A DNA stretch of 42,744 nt, taken from Rhodospirillales bacterium (GTDB taxonomy: Bacteria; Pseudomonadota; Gammaproteobacteria; Nevskiales; Nevskiaceae). Shown here piece by piece: positions 9,597 through 18,936 of this stretch. The DNA lies in NCBI GenBank assembly GCA_903970615.1, contig CAJCJH010000018.1, positions 1-42,744 of the forward strand, read 5' to 3'. The notes beneath the pieces are model-generated. The model saw only the letters and a list, made by a program, of their open reading frames with translations, was not told the origin of the DNA and ran no database searches. How positions within the stretch are numbered: position 1 is the first letter of the stretch; the number at the start of each line of letters is the position of its first letter. The translations under genes and the position numbers were made by a program.

Positions 9597-11909
9597 CTAA
9601 AAACCCTGGCCGAACGAAATCTGGAAGTGCGCGGTCTCGTCGCCGGGCTTTGGGTTCAGCGGGAAAGCGTAACTCAAATCGAGCAGGCCGAGAATCGGCG
9701 TGAAGAAACTGAAGGCCAATCCGTAAGCCATGCGCAATTGATCGGCACGAAAATCGCTCGGTTTTGCGAAGACGTCGCCGATATCATAAAACACGCCCAG
9801 TCGCGTGATTTTGTTATCGCTGACCAGCGGCAGCGGCAGCACCAGCTCGGACTGCGAAGTGGTGCGCAATCGACCGCCGAAAGGATTGTTGTTCGGCGTA
9901 TCGCGCGGGCCCAGCTCGCCATCGCGGTAGCCGCGCACCGTGGTCGGGCCACCGGCGAAATAGTTTTCGTAGGGCGGCACATCGTGGGTCGAACCGTAAG
10001 TCCCGAGCATGCCGGCCGACGCATTGAACTGCACGAAGAACTTGTACGGCAGCGTCAGATAAAGCTGCTGCTCGAAACCCAGATTGTAGTATTCGATATC
10101 GCTGCCGGGGATCGTGATGTCCGCCGTCAGCCGGGTCAGGGAGCCGCGATTAGCGAAGAAAGTCTTGTTGCGCGTGTCGCGGCCGATACCGGTCTTCAGC
10201 TGGTAATTGTTGAACACCACGCCATTGTTGATGACGAAATCCAGCACCTGATCCGAAGTCGCGCCCGGGAACGTCTGGATCGCGGTTTGCGAGATGCCGC
10301 CACCAAGCCGCAGCGACATGAATTCGGATAGCGGAATACCATAGGTCAGGTCCGCGCCGATAGTGTCGTAATCCAGACCGGAGCTGTAACGGATCAAACC
10401 CTTGGTGCGCCGATAGGACGTCGAAATCGTCTGGCTGATGCCGTCTTCGGTGAAATAAGGATCGGTCCAGCTGAGGTTGACGACGCGCGTCAGCACGCTG
10501 TTTTCCGCCGTGATCGCCACCCGATCGCCGGTGCCGAGGAAGTTGTTATTGACCACGCTGGCGTTGATCAAAAAACCTTGCGCGCCCGAGTAACCGACGC
10601 CGAACTGCACCGCGCCCGGCGCACGTTCCTTGACCTTGAATTCGATATCCACCAGATCGTCGGAGCCGGCCACCGGCTTGGTATCGACCTCGGCGGATTC
10701 GATGTAAGGCAGTCGCGCCAGACGTTGACGCGAACGCTCGACCGAACTCTTGGAGAAGGGTGCGGCTTCCAGCTGACGCATTTCGCGCCGCAGCGTTTCG
10801 TCGTTGGTACCGGCATTGCCGACGAAATTGATGTGCCGTATGTAGGCGCGTTTGCCGGGTTCCATGAAATAGTTGATGCCGACGGTACGCGCTTTTTCGT
10901 CGACTTCCGGCAGCGGCGTGACTTTCGCAAACGCATAGCCGATATCGGACAGCGCATTTTCGATGCGATTGGAACTTTCGGTAGCTTCCTTGCGCGAGAA
11001 TTGATCGCCGTCGTGCGTGCTGATCAGGCGTTCGAGGAAAACTTCGTTGAGCACCGTCTCGCCGGAAAAACGATGCGACTTGACCTTGTACTTCTCGCCC
11101 TCCTCGACATTCAGCGTGATGTAAATGTCTTTCTTGTCGGGCGACAGCGACACCTGCACCGAAGTGATGTTGAACTGCAGGTAGCCGCGATCCTGATAAT
11201 ACGAACTCAGCGATTCGAGATCGCCGCCGAGCTGCTGCTTCGAGTACTTGTCCTTGGCGATGAAGGGAATCCAGTAGGATGGCTGCAGCTTGAACTGCTT
11301 CAGCAGTTCGTCCTTCGGGAAAACCTTGTTGCCGATGATGTTGATCTCCTTGATGTGGGAGACCGGACCTTCGACCACCTTGATGTGGATGTCGACGCGG
11401 TTGTTCGGCAGATCAGTAACCTGCGTATCGACGCTGACATCGTAAAAACCATTCGCCAGATATTGCCGCTGCAATTCCTGTTCGACACCATCGAGCAGGC
11501 TGCGCTTGAACAATTCGCCTTCGACCAGGCCGAGATCCTTCAACGACTTTTTCAGATCGTCGCCACCGATCTTTTCATTGCCCTCGATCTTGAACGACGC
11601 GATCGATGGTCGTTCCTTGACCTTGATGACCAGCGCATCGCCATCGCGCAGCAGCTGCACGTCCTGGAACAGGCCGGACTGATACAGCGACGTGATCGCC
11701 TGCGTCGAAGTGGTGCCATTGAGCTGATCGCCCACCGACAGCGGCAGGTAGGTAAGCACCGTGCCGATTTCGATGCGCTTGAGACCCTCCGCACGAATTT
11801 CGCGGATGGTGAAAGCATCAAAAGCCCAAGCCGAACCCTGGAAAGCGATGCCTGCGGCCAGCGTTGCGGCAACCCGGCGGATGCGGTTGCGTCTAAAGTT
11901 CTGGCCCAT
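9597..11909 (-). CDS. bamA: Outer membrane protein assembly factor BamA
   Basis: BamA is the Omp85 core of the machine that inserts beta-barrels into the outer membrane. The 770-aa protein has a signal peptide (to about residue 29, ending SAWA), five POTRA repeats up to about residue 420 (starting FTIREIRAEGLKRIE) and a C-terminal 16-strand barrel. The barrel contains GGPTTVRGYRDGELGPRD, the loop-6 motif (here VRGY for the usual VRGF), and ends in a Phe (FQISFGQGF), the outer-membrane C-terminal signal. It sits between rseP and skp as in most gammaproteobacteria. Confidence 0.98.
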   Translation of the reverse strand: MGQNFRRNRIRRVAATLAAGIAFQGSAWAFDAFTIREIRAEGLKRIEIGTVLTYLPLSVGDQLNGTTSTQAITSLYQSGLFQDVQLLRDGDALVIKVKERPSIASFKIEGNEKIGGDDLKKSLKDLGLVEGELFKRSLLDGVEQELQRQYLANGFYDVSVDTQVTDLPNNRVDIHIKVVEGPVSHIKEINIIGNKVFPKDELLKQFKLQPSYWIPFIAKDKYSKQQLGGDLESLSSYYQDRGYLQFNITSVQVSLSPDKKDIYITLNVEEGEKYKVKSHRFSGETVLNEVFLERLISTHDGDQFSRKEATESSNRIENALSDIGYAFAKVTPLPEVDEKARTVGINYFMEPGKRAYIRHINFVGNAGTNDETLRREMRQLEAAPFSKSSVERSRQRLARLPYIESAEVDTKPVAGSDDLVDIEFKVKERAPGAVQFGVGYSGAQGFLINASVVNNNFLGTGDRVAITAENSVLTRVVNLSWTDPYFTEDGISQTISTSYRRTKGLIRYSSGLDYDTIGADLTYGIPLSEFMSLRLGGGISQTAIQTFPGATSDQVLDFVINNGVVFNNYQLKTGIGRDTRNKTFFANRGSLTRLTADITIPGSDIEYYNLGFEQQLYLTLPYKFFVQFNASAGMLGTYGSTHDVPPYENYFAGGPTTVRGYRDGELGPRDTPNNNPFGGRLRTTSQSELVLPLPLVSDNKITRLGVFYDIGDVFAKPSDFRADQLRMAYGLAFSFFTPILGLLDLSYAFPLNPKPGDETAHFQISFGQGF

Positions 11910-11961
11910 TCAGGGTCGGCTCGGAGTTGCGGAAAACGGGTACGAAAGCGGATCGATACGA

Positions 11962-13338
11962 TCAGCCGAATTGGCGCGCGATGTCATTAAAAATTGCGAA
12001 TCCCATAATCAAAACCAAAAGCGCCAGCCCTAGCTGCTGTACCAGCACCTGCGCCCGCTCCGACAACGGCTTGCCCTTGACCACCTCGATCAGGCAGCTG
12101 ACGATCTGACCGCCATCCAGCACCGGAATGGGGATCAGATTGACGATGCCCAGATTGAGGCTGACAAAAGCGATGAACCCGAGGAATACCGAAACACCCG
12201 CTTTGGCGGCACTGCCTGCCGCCTGCGCCGTGCTGATCGGCCCACTCAGGTTCTTCACCGAAATATCGCCTGTCAGCATCCGGCCAAACAGCTGCGCAAC
12301 CATGCGCGTCATTTCCCAGGTTTGCTGTAACGCAGCGGGAACGGCCGCAAACGGACCCAAGCGCAACTCGGCACCCAAATCGTGCCACATCTTGTCTTCG
12401 TTGACCATGCGTGCCGACGCCGCACCCAGATATCCGCGGGTCTCGCCGCCACGGCTGAGGCTGCCGATCAGCACGGTTCGCGCAATCGTTTCGTCACCGC
12501 GCTGCAAGCTGAAGTGCAGCGATTCGCCCGGATGCGCCGCGACGATTTTCTGCAATTGCTGGAAAGTGGAGAGCGGCTCGCCATTGATCGCCAGCACCAC
12601 ATCGCCGGATTTCAGGCCGCCGGTTTCCGCAGCGCCGCCTGCAATCAAATCGCCAAATTTCGGTGGCAGCGGCGGCTGATAACGCTCCAGGCCGAGATCG
12701 TCGAACAGATACTGCGGGTCGACACGCACCTTGCTGAAATCCAGTTGCACCGCGCGCTCGACGCCGGACTTGTCGGCCACCACCATCGAAGCCGGCTGAT
12801 GATTCAAAACGGCCTCGATCAACTCCGTGCGCAGCACGCTCCAGGTCTTGATTTCCTGGCCGTTGAGACTGACCACGCGATCGCCTTCGTGAAGATCGGC
12901 AGCCGCTCCCACCGAGCCGGGCGTCGGTGCGGCGAGCAGAGGCTTGAAATCCGGAATGCCGACGACGAACACGGCCCAGTAAAACACGATCGCAAGCACG
13001 AAATTGAATGCAGGACCGGCAGCAAAAATCGCAATGCGCGACCACGCCGGCTGACGATTGAACGCGCGATGAACCTCCGCGGCAGGCACTTCGCCTTCGC
13101 GCTCGTCGAGCATTTTCACGTAGCCGCCGAGCGGGATCATCGCCAGCACGTATTCGACGCCATCCTTGGCGGTGTGCTTCCACAAGGGTTTGCCGAAGCC
13201 GACCGAAAACCGCAGCACTTTTACGCCCAGCCGACGCGCCACCCAGAAATGGCCGAACTCGTGAAACGCCACCAGAATGCCGATGGCCACGATGAACCAG
13301 ACCGTGTTGTGTACGCCGTTATTGAGCATTTCGAACAT
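11962..13338 (-). CDS. rseP: Site-2 intramembrane zinc metalloprotease RseP
   Basis: RseP cuts the anti-sigma factor RseA inside the membrane during the sigma-E envelope stress response and also clears signal-peptide remnants. The first membrane segment has the zinc motif HEFGH (AFHEFGHFWVARR). Two PDZ domains fill the middle (about residues 120-300). The C-terminal membrane segment has the third ligand region in PVLDGGQ. I choose ATG 13338 (MFEMLNNG, 458 aa): GGGAG stands 7 bases upstream and the family starts here. A longer in-frame extension to 13407 looks non-coding. In most relatives dxr lies next to this gene or a few genes away; here cdsA follows after 133 bp. Confidence 0.96.
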   Translation of the reverse strand: MFEMLNNGVHNTVWFIVAIGILVAFHEFGHFWVARRLGVKVLRFSVGFGKPLWKHTAKDGVEYVLAMIPLGGYVKMLDEREGEVPAAEVHRAFNRQPAWSRIAIFAAGPAFNFVLAIVFYWAVFVVGIPDFKPLLAAPTPGSVGAAADLHEGDRVVSLNGQEIKTWSVLRTELIEAVLNHQPASMVVADKSGVERAVQLDFSKVRVDPQYLFDDLGLERYQPPLPPKFGDLIAGGAAETGGLKSGDVVLAINGEPLSTFQQLQKIVAAHPGESLHFSLQRGDETIARTVLIGSLSRGGETRGYLGAASARMVNEDKMWHDLGAELRLGPFAAVPAALQQTWEMTRMVAQLFGRMLTGDISVKNLSGPISTAQAAGSAAKAGVSVFLGFIAFVSLNLGIVNLIPIPVLDGGQIVSCLIEVVKGKPLSERAQVLVQQLGLALLVLIMGFAIFNDIARQFG

Positions 13339-13471
13339 CAGGCAACTCCCGGCAAACTCGAAGCTAAAATCAAAACCGGCGCGGCGCGGGAAACCCGAAC
13401 CGCACAAGCGTTAATTATGAGCGTTTGCGGCGAACAATTCCTGCGTTCAATGGAATACGCGTGTAAAGACA

Positions 13472-14287
13472 TCAAAGTGCCAGCCAATAGAGGCCAAGCG
13501 CCAGCGCCGGCGCGCCGGCCAGCAGGCTATCCACACGATCGAGAATGCCGCCGTGACCCGGCAGCAGCTTGCCGCTGTCCTTGATGCCGGAAAGCCGCTT
13601 GAACATGCTGATGCCGAGATCGCCGACGATCGACAGTACAGCCACCGCGAGACTCAACGCCACGATCCGCAGCAACTGCATCGCATCGTTTGGCATGAAC
13701 ACATAAGCGCCGGCGGCGATCGACCACAACACGCACACCAGCAAGCCGCCGGCCGCGCCTTCGCGCGTTTTGCCGGGCGAGACTTTTGGCGCCAGTTTAT
13801 GCCGGCCGAAATTGCGCCCGGCGATATACGCGCCGACATCCGCGGCCCAGATCAGCACCAGCAGATAAATCAGCCGCTCCGCGCCTTGCGGCATCGCGCG
13901 CAGCATCACCATCGATAACACCGCCGGCGTCCACAGCAAAGGTCCAAGCAGACCGAGCATCCAGGCTGCTGGTCGATGACGCTGCAAATTCTCCGGAAAG
14001 CCGAACATCAGATACAGCGCGAACACCCACCACAAAACTTCCACCGCCGCCAGCCATTGCCAATCTGCCTGCCGCCACCACGCCAGCGTCAGCAGCGCTG
14101 CGCTGAACGCGACGTACACCCACCGCGCTGGCCGCGAGATCAAGCCCAGCAATGCCGACCATTCATGCGCAGCGATGAGTGCGACCACCGAGAACGCCAG
14201 ATAAAGCCAGTCCAGCGGCGCGAACCAGGCGATCGCCAATACCAGCGGCAACAGCACCAGTGCGGTCAGCACACGTTGGAGGAGCAC
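13472..14287 (-). CDS. cdsA: Phosphatidate cytidylyltransferase (CDP-diglyceride synthase)
   Basis: CdsA makes CDP-diacylglycerol from phosphatidic acid and CTP in the inner membrane. The protein is almost entirely hydrophobic (about 7-8 membrane segments) and ends with the family signature, visible as ISMFKRLSGIKD followed by LLPGHGGILDRVDS. The frame is open up to 14395, but its first ~36 residues overlap uppS and lack family character. I place the start at GTG 14287 (VLLQRVLTALVLLP, 271 aa); this choice is inference and no strong ribosome site decides it. Confidence 0.9.
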   Translation of the reverse strand: MLLQRVLTALVLLPLVLAIAWFAPLDWLYLAFSVVALIAAHEWSALLGLISRPARWVYVAFSAALLTLAWWRQADWQWLAAVEVLWWVFALYLMFGFPENLQRHRPAAWMLGLLGPLLWTPAVLSMVMLRAMPQGAERLIYLLVLIWAADVGAYIAGRNFGRHKLAPKVSPGKTREGAAGGLLVCVLWSIAAGAYVFMPNDAMQLLRIVALSLAVAVLSIVGDLGISMFKRLSGIKDSGKLLPGHGGILDRVDSLLAGAPALALGLYWLAL

Positions 14288-14348
14288 GCTCAGTAATATC
14301 CGCGATCGAGATGGAAAACATCGCCTGCCGCACTGCCCGATGTTGAAC

Positions 14349-15068
14349 TCATACGCCTTCCGGCACGCGCCCGAAGCGCCGCTGACGTCCGCCATACCAA
14401 TGCAGCGCCTGCGCGAATTCAGCCTCGCCGAAATCCGGCCACAGCGTATCGACGAACAACAGTTCGGTATACGCCAGCTGCCACATCAGGAAATTGCTGA
14501 GCCGCTTTTCGCCGCCGGTGCGGATCAGCAAATCCGGATGCGGCAATTCGGGCAGGATCAAGCGCGATTCGATGTTCTCTGGCGTGATCGGCAAACCCTC
14601 TGCGCACAAGCTGCTCGCGGCGCGCGCGATGTCCCACTGGCCGCCATAACCAGCGGCAACCACCAGAGTGAGATCGGTGTTGCCGAACGTGGTGGCTTCG
14701 GCATTGGCCATCAACTGCCTCAGCGAGGCCGGGAAATCACGATGATCGCCGATGAAGCGGATGCGCACGCCGTTGTTGTGCAGGTTCGCCACTTCGCGTG
14801 TCAGCGTGCGGATAAACAACTGCATCAGCAGGCTCACTTCCGTCGGCGGACGCTGCCAGTTTTCCTGACTGAACGCGAACAGCGTCAGTACTTCCACACC
14901 GTGCTGATGGCAAGCCCGCACGATGCGCCGCGCGGAACCCACACCGGCGCGATGGCCGAACGCGCGCGGACGATTGCGTTGTTTGGCCCAGCGTCCATTG
15001 CCATCCATGATGACCGCAACATGCCGCGGCACGGCTGGTTGCGGGATCGAAGGTGGATCGCGGGTCAT
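14349..15068 (-). CDS. uppS: Isoprenyl (undecaprenyl diphosphate) synthase
   Basis: UppS is a cis-prenyltransferase that makes the C55 lipid carrier for peptidoglycan and O-antigen. The 239-aa protein has the catalytic HVAVIMDGNGRWAK motif with the metal-binding Asp near residue 22, LFAFSQENWQRP, and the C-terminal IRTGGEKRLSNFLMWQLAYTE region. Length is normal. It is 42 bp from frr. The dxr gene that E. coli carries between frr and uppS is absent. Confidence 0.97.
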   Translation of the reverse strand: MTRDPPSIPQPAVPRHVAVIMDGNGRWAKQRNRPRAFGHRAGVGSARRIVRACHQHGVEVLTLFAFSQENWQRPPTEVSLLMQLFIRTLTREVANLHNNGVRIRFIGDHRDFPASLRQLMANAEATTFGNTDLTLVVAAGYGGQWDIARAASSLCAEGLPITPENIESRLILPELPHPDLLIRTGGEKRLSNFLMWQLAYTELLFVDTLWPDFGEAEFAQALHWYGGRQRRFGRVPEGV

Positions 15069-15110
15069 GGCATCAAGGCGCTGGCGTAATTTCTTCAGGC
15101 CGTCAGCGCA

Positions 15111-15668
15111 TCAGACCGCGAGCAATTCTTTTTCTTTCGCGGCCATCACTTCTTCGGCTTTGGCGATGAACTGGTCGGTCAATTTCTGCGTTTCGGTTTC
15201 CGCCTTTTTTTCGTCATCACTCGTGATGATTTTTTCCTTGGCGAGTTCCTTGATGTCCTGATTCGCATCGCGCCGCACGTTGCGAATGGCGATGCGCGCA
15301 TGCTCGGTTTCGGACTTCACCACCTTGATCAAATCGCGGCGGCGCTCTTCGGTCAGCGGCGGCAGATTGATGCGGATAGTGGTGCCAGCAGTATTCGGCG
15401 TGAGGCCCAGATCGGACGCGAAAATCGCTTTCTCGATAACGCCGACCATGCTCTTTTCATACGGCGAAATCGAAATCGTGCGGGCATCCTCCACTACCAC
15501 GCTGGCGACCTGCGTCAGCGGCGTTTCGTTGCCGTAATAATCGACACGGATGTGTTCCAGAATCGCCGTATTGGCGCGGCCGGTACGCAGCTTGACCAGC
15601 GATTGTTTCAGCGCATCCAGGCATTTCTGCATGCGCACCGTTGCATCTTTCTTGATGTCTTCAATCAT
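15111..15668 (-). CDS. frr: Ribosome recycling factor
   Basis: RRF works with EF-G to split the ribosome after termination. The 185-aa product starts MIEDIKKDATVRMQKCLDAL, has LRTGRANTAILEHIRVDYYG, and ends in the usual helical bundle (TQKLTDQFIAKAEEVMAAKEKELLAV). ATG 15668 is chosen because AAGGAT stands 6-7 bases upstream and it gives the standard RRF length; an upstream in-frame ATG at 15692 is less likely. Confidence 0.97.
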   Translation of the reverse strand: MIEDIKKDATVRMQKCLDALKQSLVKLRTGRANTAILEHIRVDYYGNETPLTQVASVVVEDARTISISPYEKSMVGVIEKAIFASDLGLTPNTAGTTIRINLPPLTEERRRDLIKVVKSETEHARIAIRNVRRDANQDIKELAKEKIITSDDEKKAETETQKLTDQFIAKAEEVMAAKEKELLAV

Positions 15669-15766
15669 GAATGATCCTTGTTCCATTGCCACTTTGCCGC
15701 TGCCATCGCATGCAATTTCCGCCTCTGGCGATATCTTTCCCGCGCAGCACCATACCGTTGAATTCT

Positions 15767-16495
15767 TTACTGCACCTGAACCAGCGTGCCAATGCTGCTA
15801 TCGCCCTTGACAATGCTGAGCAGCGCGCCGGGCCGTTCCATGTCGTACACGCGCAGGCGAATCTTGTTGTCGCGGCACAGCACCAGCGCGGTTTGATCCA
15901 TCACGCCGAGCCGCTGATCCAGCGCCTGATCGTAGGTCAGCGTGTCGTAGCGCTTGGCGGACGAATCCTTCTTCGGATCGGCCGTGTAGATGCCATCGAC
16001 CTTGGTCGCCTTCAATAACAAGTCGGCATTGATTTCGATTGCGCGCAGCGCGGCTGCGGAATCCGTCGTGAAGAAAGGATTGCCGGTGCCGGCAGCGAAA
16101 ATCACCACGCGGCCTTTTTCCAGGTGACGCACCGCACGCCGGCGGATGAAATCCTCGCAGACCTCGTTGATGCGGATCGCCGACTGCACACGCGCACCCA
16201 GGCCAACACGCTCCACCGCATCCTGCAAGGCCAGCGCATTGATGCAGGTTGCGAGCATTCCCATCTGATCGCCGGTGACGCGATCCATGCCGGCGCGCGC
16301 CAGACCTTCGCCGCGAAAAATATTGCCGCCGCCGACGACCAGGGCAACCTGCACGCCGAGATCGATCACCGCCTTGATCTCATTCGCCAGAAACGACATC
16401 ACGTCCGGTGAAATACCGAATTGCAGCGGGCCCATCAGGGCTTCGCCGGAAAGCTTCAGCAGAATTCGCTTGTACGGCAAAGGATCGTTTGTCAT
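15767..16495 (-). CDS. pyrH: Uridylate kinase (UMP kinase)
   Basis: PyrH phosphorylates UMP to UDP in pyrimidine synthesis. The 242-aa amino-acid-kinase-fold protein has [12 protein letters not shown] at the N-terminus, [10 protein letters not shown] for phosphate binding, [20 protein letters not shown] and the [14 protein letters not shown] motif. Length matches E. coli. It is separated from tsf by 198 bp that hold a strong terminator-like hairpin, so part of its expression may need its own promoter or readthrough. Confidence 0.97.
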   Translation of the reverse strand: MTNDPLPYKRILLKLSGEALMGPLQFGISPDVMSFLANEIKAVIDLGVQVALVVGGGNIFRGEGLARAGMDRVTGDQMGMLATCINALALQDAVERVGLGARVQSAIRINEVCEDFIRRRAVRHLEKGRVVIFAAGTGNPFFTTDSAAALRAIEINADLLLKATKVDGIYTADPKKDSSAKRYDTLTYDQALDQRLGVMDQTALVLCRDNKIRLRVYDMERPGALLSIVKGDSSIGTLVQVQ

Positions 16496-16621
16496 CCCGC
16501 AATCCCTGCGTGGCAGATGCGGCGACCATCGCGGATGCAGAATGTCGTCAAAGGATCAGAAAGGCTGTCGTTCACTGTGGAATTCTTCGGCAACATCGGT
16601 ACGGGCCCGTTCGTAAGTGTT

Positions 16622-16651
16622 CGTTTAGAAAGAGGCCCCGTTGCCGGGGCC
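16622..16651 (-). terminator. Intrinsic terminator between tsf and pyrH
   Basis: Read on the minus strand, a 7-bp GC stem (GGCCCCG/CGGGGCC) closes a GCAA tetraloop and is followed by TCTTTCT. It lies about 45 bp after the tsf stop. The GNRA loop makes it a very stable hairpin, and the U-rich run is short, so termination may be partial. Confidence 0.75.
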
Positions 16652-16693
16652 GATTTCGTATTTTAGAGCTTTTCCCGACGCCGACCTATCGCG

Positions 16694-17617
16694 TCAGACT
16701 TTCGACGCCGCCGCCACTTCTGCCGCAAAGTCGGTCTGCTTTTTCTCGATGCCTTCGCCGACCGCGAGCCGCGCGAAGCTCGCCACCGATGCGCCTTTCG
16801 ATTTCAGCAGTTTCTCGACCGTCTGATCCGGGTCCTTGACGAACGGCTGACCCAGCAGCGTGATTTCGCCGACGAACTTGCGCAGCTTGCCATCGACCAT
16901 CTTCGCCAGGATTTCGGCAGGTTTGGCCTTGTATTCCTTGCCTGCTTCTTTCGCGGCAGCCTCGGCTTCTTCCTGCTCCTGCGCGACCTGCGCATCGATC
17001 ACCTTTTTTTCTGCGGCGATGATATCGGCCGGCACGGAAGCGGCGTCGAGATAGCGCGGCTGGCTGGCAGCGACATGCATCGCCAGGTCTTTCGCCAGCA
17101 GTTCGTCGCCAGCGGTCAGGGCCACTACCACACCGATGCGCGAGCCATGCAGATAAGTGGCGATTGCGCCGCCGGCTTTCTGCACCACTTCAAAACGCCG
17201 CACCGTCATGTTTTCACCGATCTTCGCTACCAGCGCCTTGCGCTTTTCTTCCAGCGACTGGCCATCCACTTTCAAGGCCAGCAGCGCTTCGAGGCTCGCC
17301 GGACGATGTTCCAGCGCCAGCTTGGCGGCGGTGTTGGCGAGATCCTGGAAATCCGCGCCTTTGGTGACGAAATCGGTTTCGCAATTGACTTCGGCCAGCG
17401 CAATCGCGTCGGCGCCAACCGCGATGCCGATCATGCCTTCGGCAGCGGTGCGCCCGCCTTTCTTATCGGCCTTGGCCATGCCTTCAATGCGCAGCTTTTC
17501 GGCAGCGCTGTCGATATCGCCGCCGGTGGCTTCGAGCGCTTTCTTGCAGTCGATCATGCCCGCGCCGGTGCGGTCGCGCAGTTCTTTCACCTGCGCTGCG
17601 GTAATGGGTGTGCTCAT
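16694..17617 (-). CDS. tsf: Elongation factor Ts
   Basis: EF-Ts exchanges GDP for GTP on EF-Tu. The product (307 aa) starts MSTPITAAQVKELRDRTGAG, includes MIDCKKALEATGGDIDSA in the N-terminal UBA-like domain and the core TDFV motif in LAEVNCETDFV. The start at ATG 17617 follows the family; an AAGAGAA element lies 6-12 bases upstream, and the longer frame to 17686 runs through the intergenic region. It follows rpsB as in nearly all bacteria. Confidence 0.97.
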   Translation of the reverse strand: MSTPITAAQVKELRDRTGAGMIDCKKALEATGGDIDSAAEKLRIEGMAKADKKGGRTAAEGMIGIAVGADAIALAEVNCETDFVTKGADFQDLANTAAKLALEHRPASLEALLALKVDGQSLEEKRKALVAKIGENMTVRRFEVVQKAGGAIATYLHGSRIGVVVALTAGDELLAKDLAMHVAASQPRYLDAASVPADIIAAEKKVIDAQVAQEQEEAEAAAKEAGKEYKAKPAEILAKMVDGKLRKFVGEITLLGQPFVKDPDQTVEKLLKSKGASVASFARLAVGEGIEKKQTDFAAEVAAASKV

Positions 17618-17679
17618 TGGATTTCTCTTATTGGGGTCGGTGCTTTCACATCGGAATCTGTGAAAGCCATGCAAATTGA

Positions 17680-17731
17680 AGATCAAATAACAAAATCGCC
17701 CGCGGCAGGCGAGGTTCGCTTGCCGCGGGCG
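17680..17731 (-). terminator. Strong hairpin/terminator between rpsB and tsf
   Basis: A 15-bp stem with one G-U pair (arms 17697-17711 and 17717-17731, 5-base loop) is followed on the minus strand by ATTTTGTTATTT. This is a good intrinsic terminator or attenuator right after the rpsB stop. In E. coli a similar rpsB-tsf intercistronic element makes tsf expression lower than rpsB; the same role here is inference. Confidence 0.75.
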
Positions 17732-17742
17732 CGTGTTGCGGA

Positions 17743-18591
17743 TCAGCCCTCGGTCTTTTCGGCTTCGACGGCGATAGCGTCGCCGACCACTTCGGCCGGC
17801 TTGTCGCCTTTGGGTACTGCCTTGCGCGGACGGCGCGTGCTCTTGTTGGCGCGCTCCTCGGCAGCCGTGCTGCTATCGGCGGCGAATTCATCCGGGCGGC
17901 CATTGGTATTGCTGCCGCGGCCTTCGATGATCGCGTCGGCGATGCACTGCGCGTAAACCTTGATCGCACGCGTCGCGTCGTCGTTGCCGGGAATGACGTA
18001 GTCGATCTTGTCCGGATCGTTATTCGTATCGACCACCGCGACCACCGGAATGCCGAGCTTCTTGGCTTCGGAAACGGCGATGTTTTCGTAGCCGGTGTCG
18101 ATCACGAACAGGCAGTCCGGCAGACTCGGCATATCCTTGATGCCACCGAGCGAGCGGTTCAGCTTTTCGCGCTCGCGCGAGAACACGAGTTGTTCCTTCT
18201 TGGTCAGGCGATTGACGGTGCCGTCCTCAATCTGCTTTTCCATTTCCTGCAAGCGCTTGATCGAAGCCTTGATCGTCTTGAAGTTGGTCAGCGTGCCGCC
18301 GAGCCAGCGCTGGCTCACGAACGGCTGGCCGCAGCGCGCTGCTTCGACTTCCACCGCTTCGCGCGCCGCACGCTTGGTGCCGACGAACAGGATGCGGCCG
18401 CCATTCGCGGCGAGCTTGCCGACAAAGCTGCAGGCATCTTTCAGCAGCGGCAGCGAATATTCAAGGTTGATGATGTGAATACGGTTACGGCTGCCGAAAA
18501 TGTAAGCGTCCATTTTCGGATTCCAGTACCGCGTGCGATGGCCGAAGTGAACGCCGGCCTCCAGCAATTGACGCATGGTGATGCTCGACAT
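17743..18591 (-). CDS. rpsB: 30S ribosomal protein S2
   Basis: S2 is an essential small-subunit protein that joins late in assembly. The core ([54 protein letters not shown]) is typical. The 282-aa protein is about 40 residues longer than E. coli S2 because of an Ala/Glu/Lys-rich C-terminal tail ([14 protein letters not shown]), a common variable part in S2. The ATG has a strong AAGGAGA site 7 bases upstream. Confidence 0.98.
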   Translation of the reverse strand: MSSITMRQLLEAGVHFGHRTRYWNPKMDAYIFGSRNRIHIINLEYSLPLLKDACSFVGKLAANGGRILFVGTKRAAREAVEVEAARCGQPFVSQRWLGGTLTNFKTIKASIKRLQEMEKQIEDGTVNRLTKKEQLVFSREREKLNRSLGGIKDMPSLPDCLFVIDTGYENIAVSEAKKLGIPVVAVVDTNNDPDKIDYVIPGNDDATRAIKVYAQCIADAIIEGRGSNTNGRPDEFAADSSTAAEERANKSTRRPRKAVPKGDKPAEVVGDAIAVEAEKTEG

Positions 18592-18787
18592 AGTCCAATC
18601 TCCTTGGGTTCATTCAAACCGTGCCTCAGTCACCTGTCTTCAGCTTTGAGCTGGACAGGCACCCAGGGACGAAGCACGGATGGGATTTGCGCCGATTGCG
18701 GTTATCGAAACTGCTTGCAGATTTTTGCAAGCCTGCAATCTTTCGATGGACTAAAGTCGGTCGCTTCATTGCCTTACGGCGGCGCGC
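18592..18787 (-). promoter_or_regulatory. Structured rpsB leader, candidate S2 autoregulation site
   Basis: The predicted transcript has about 190 nt before rpsB. It holds two clear hairpins: 18714-18731 (TGCAAG arms, 6 bp) and 18633-18659, where CCTGTC pairs with GACAGG and CAGCT with AGCTG around a 3-base loop, with a 2-base bulge. The second ends about 40 bases before the ATG. S2 is known to repress its own rpsB-tsf leader in gammaproteobacteria, so this is a reasonable S2-binding leader; that role is inferred from position and structure. Confidence 0.5.
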
Positions 18788-18816
18788 TTTATACCATAGC
18801 GGGCTGCGCGGAACAA
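18788..18816 (-). promoter_or_regulatory. Promoter of rpsB
   Basis: On the minus strand, TTGTTC (18811-18816) and TATAAA (18788-18793) are separated by exactly 17 bp, a near-consensus sigma-70 promoter. The bases after the -10 are GCGCGCC, a GC-rich discriminator of the kind found at stringently controlled ribosomal promoters. Confidence 0.8.
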
Positions 18817-18936
18817 CGCTCGAAGTGCGCGTTTCCGCCGTCCGATCGCTTCCCGCCTTCGCCTTGCCCACCTTGAATTTGTCGTCCATGTCATCGTCAA
18901 TGCGGCCTCAAATTTCGTACTATCGCCCTGCCCTGA

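Noticed and set aside
8095-9600. 501-codon open frame antisense to lpxD and skp
   Set aside because: Same reason: a shadow of well-supported genes, with no family character.
10578-11990. 470-codon frame antisense to bamA
   Set aside because: Lies opposite the BamA POTRA region, and the product has no recognisable features.
18895-18923. TACTAT as the -10 of a map promoter
   Set aside because: The matching -35 position reads CGTCAA, which is poor; I do not annotate it.
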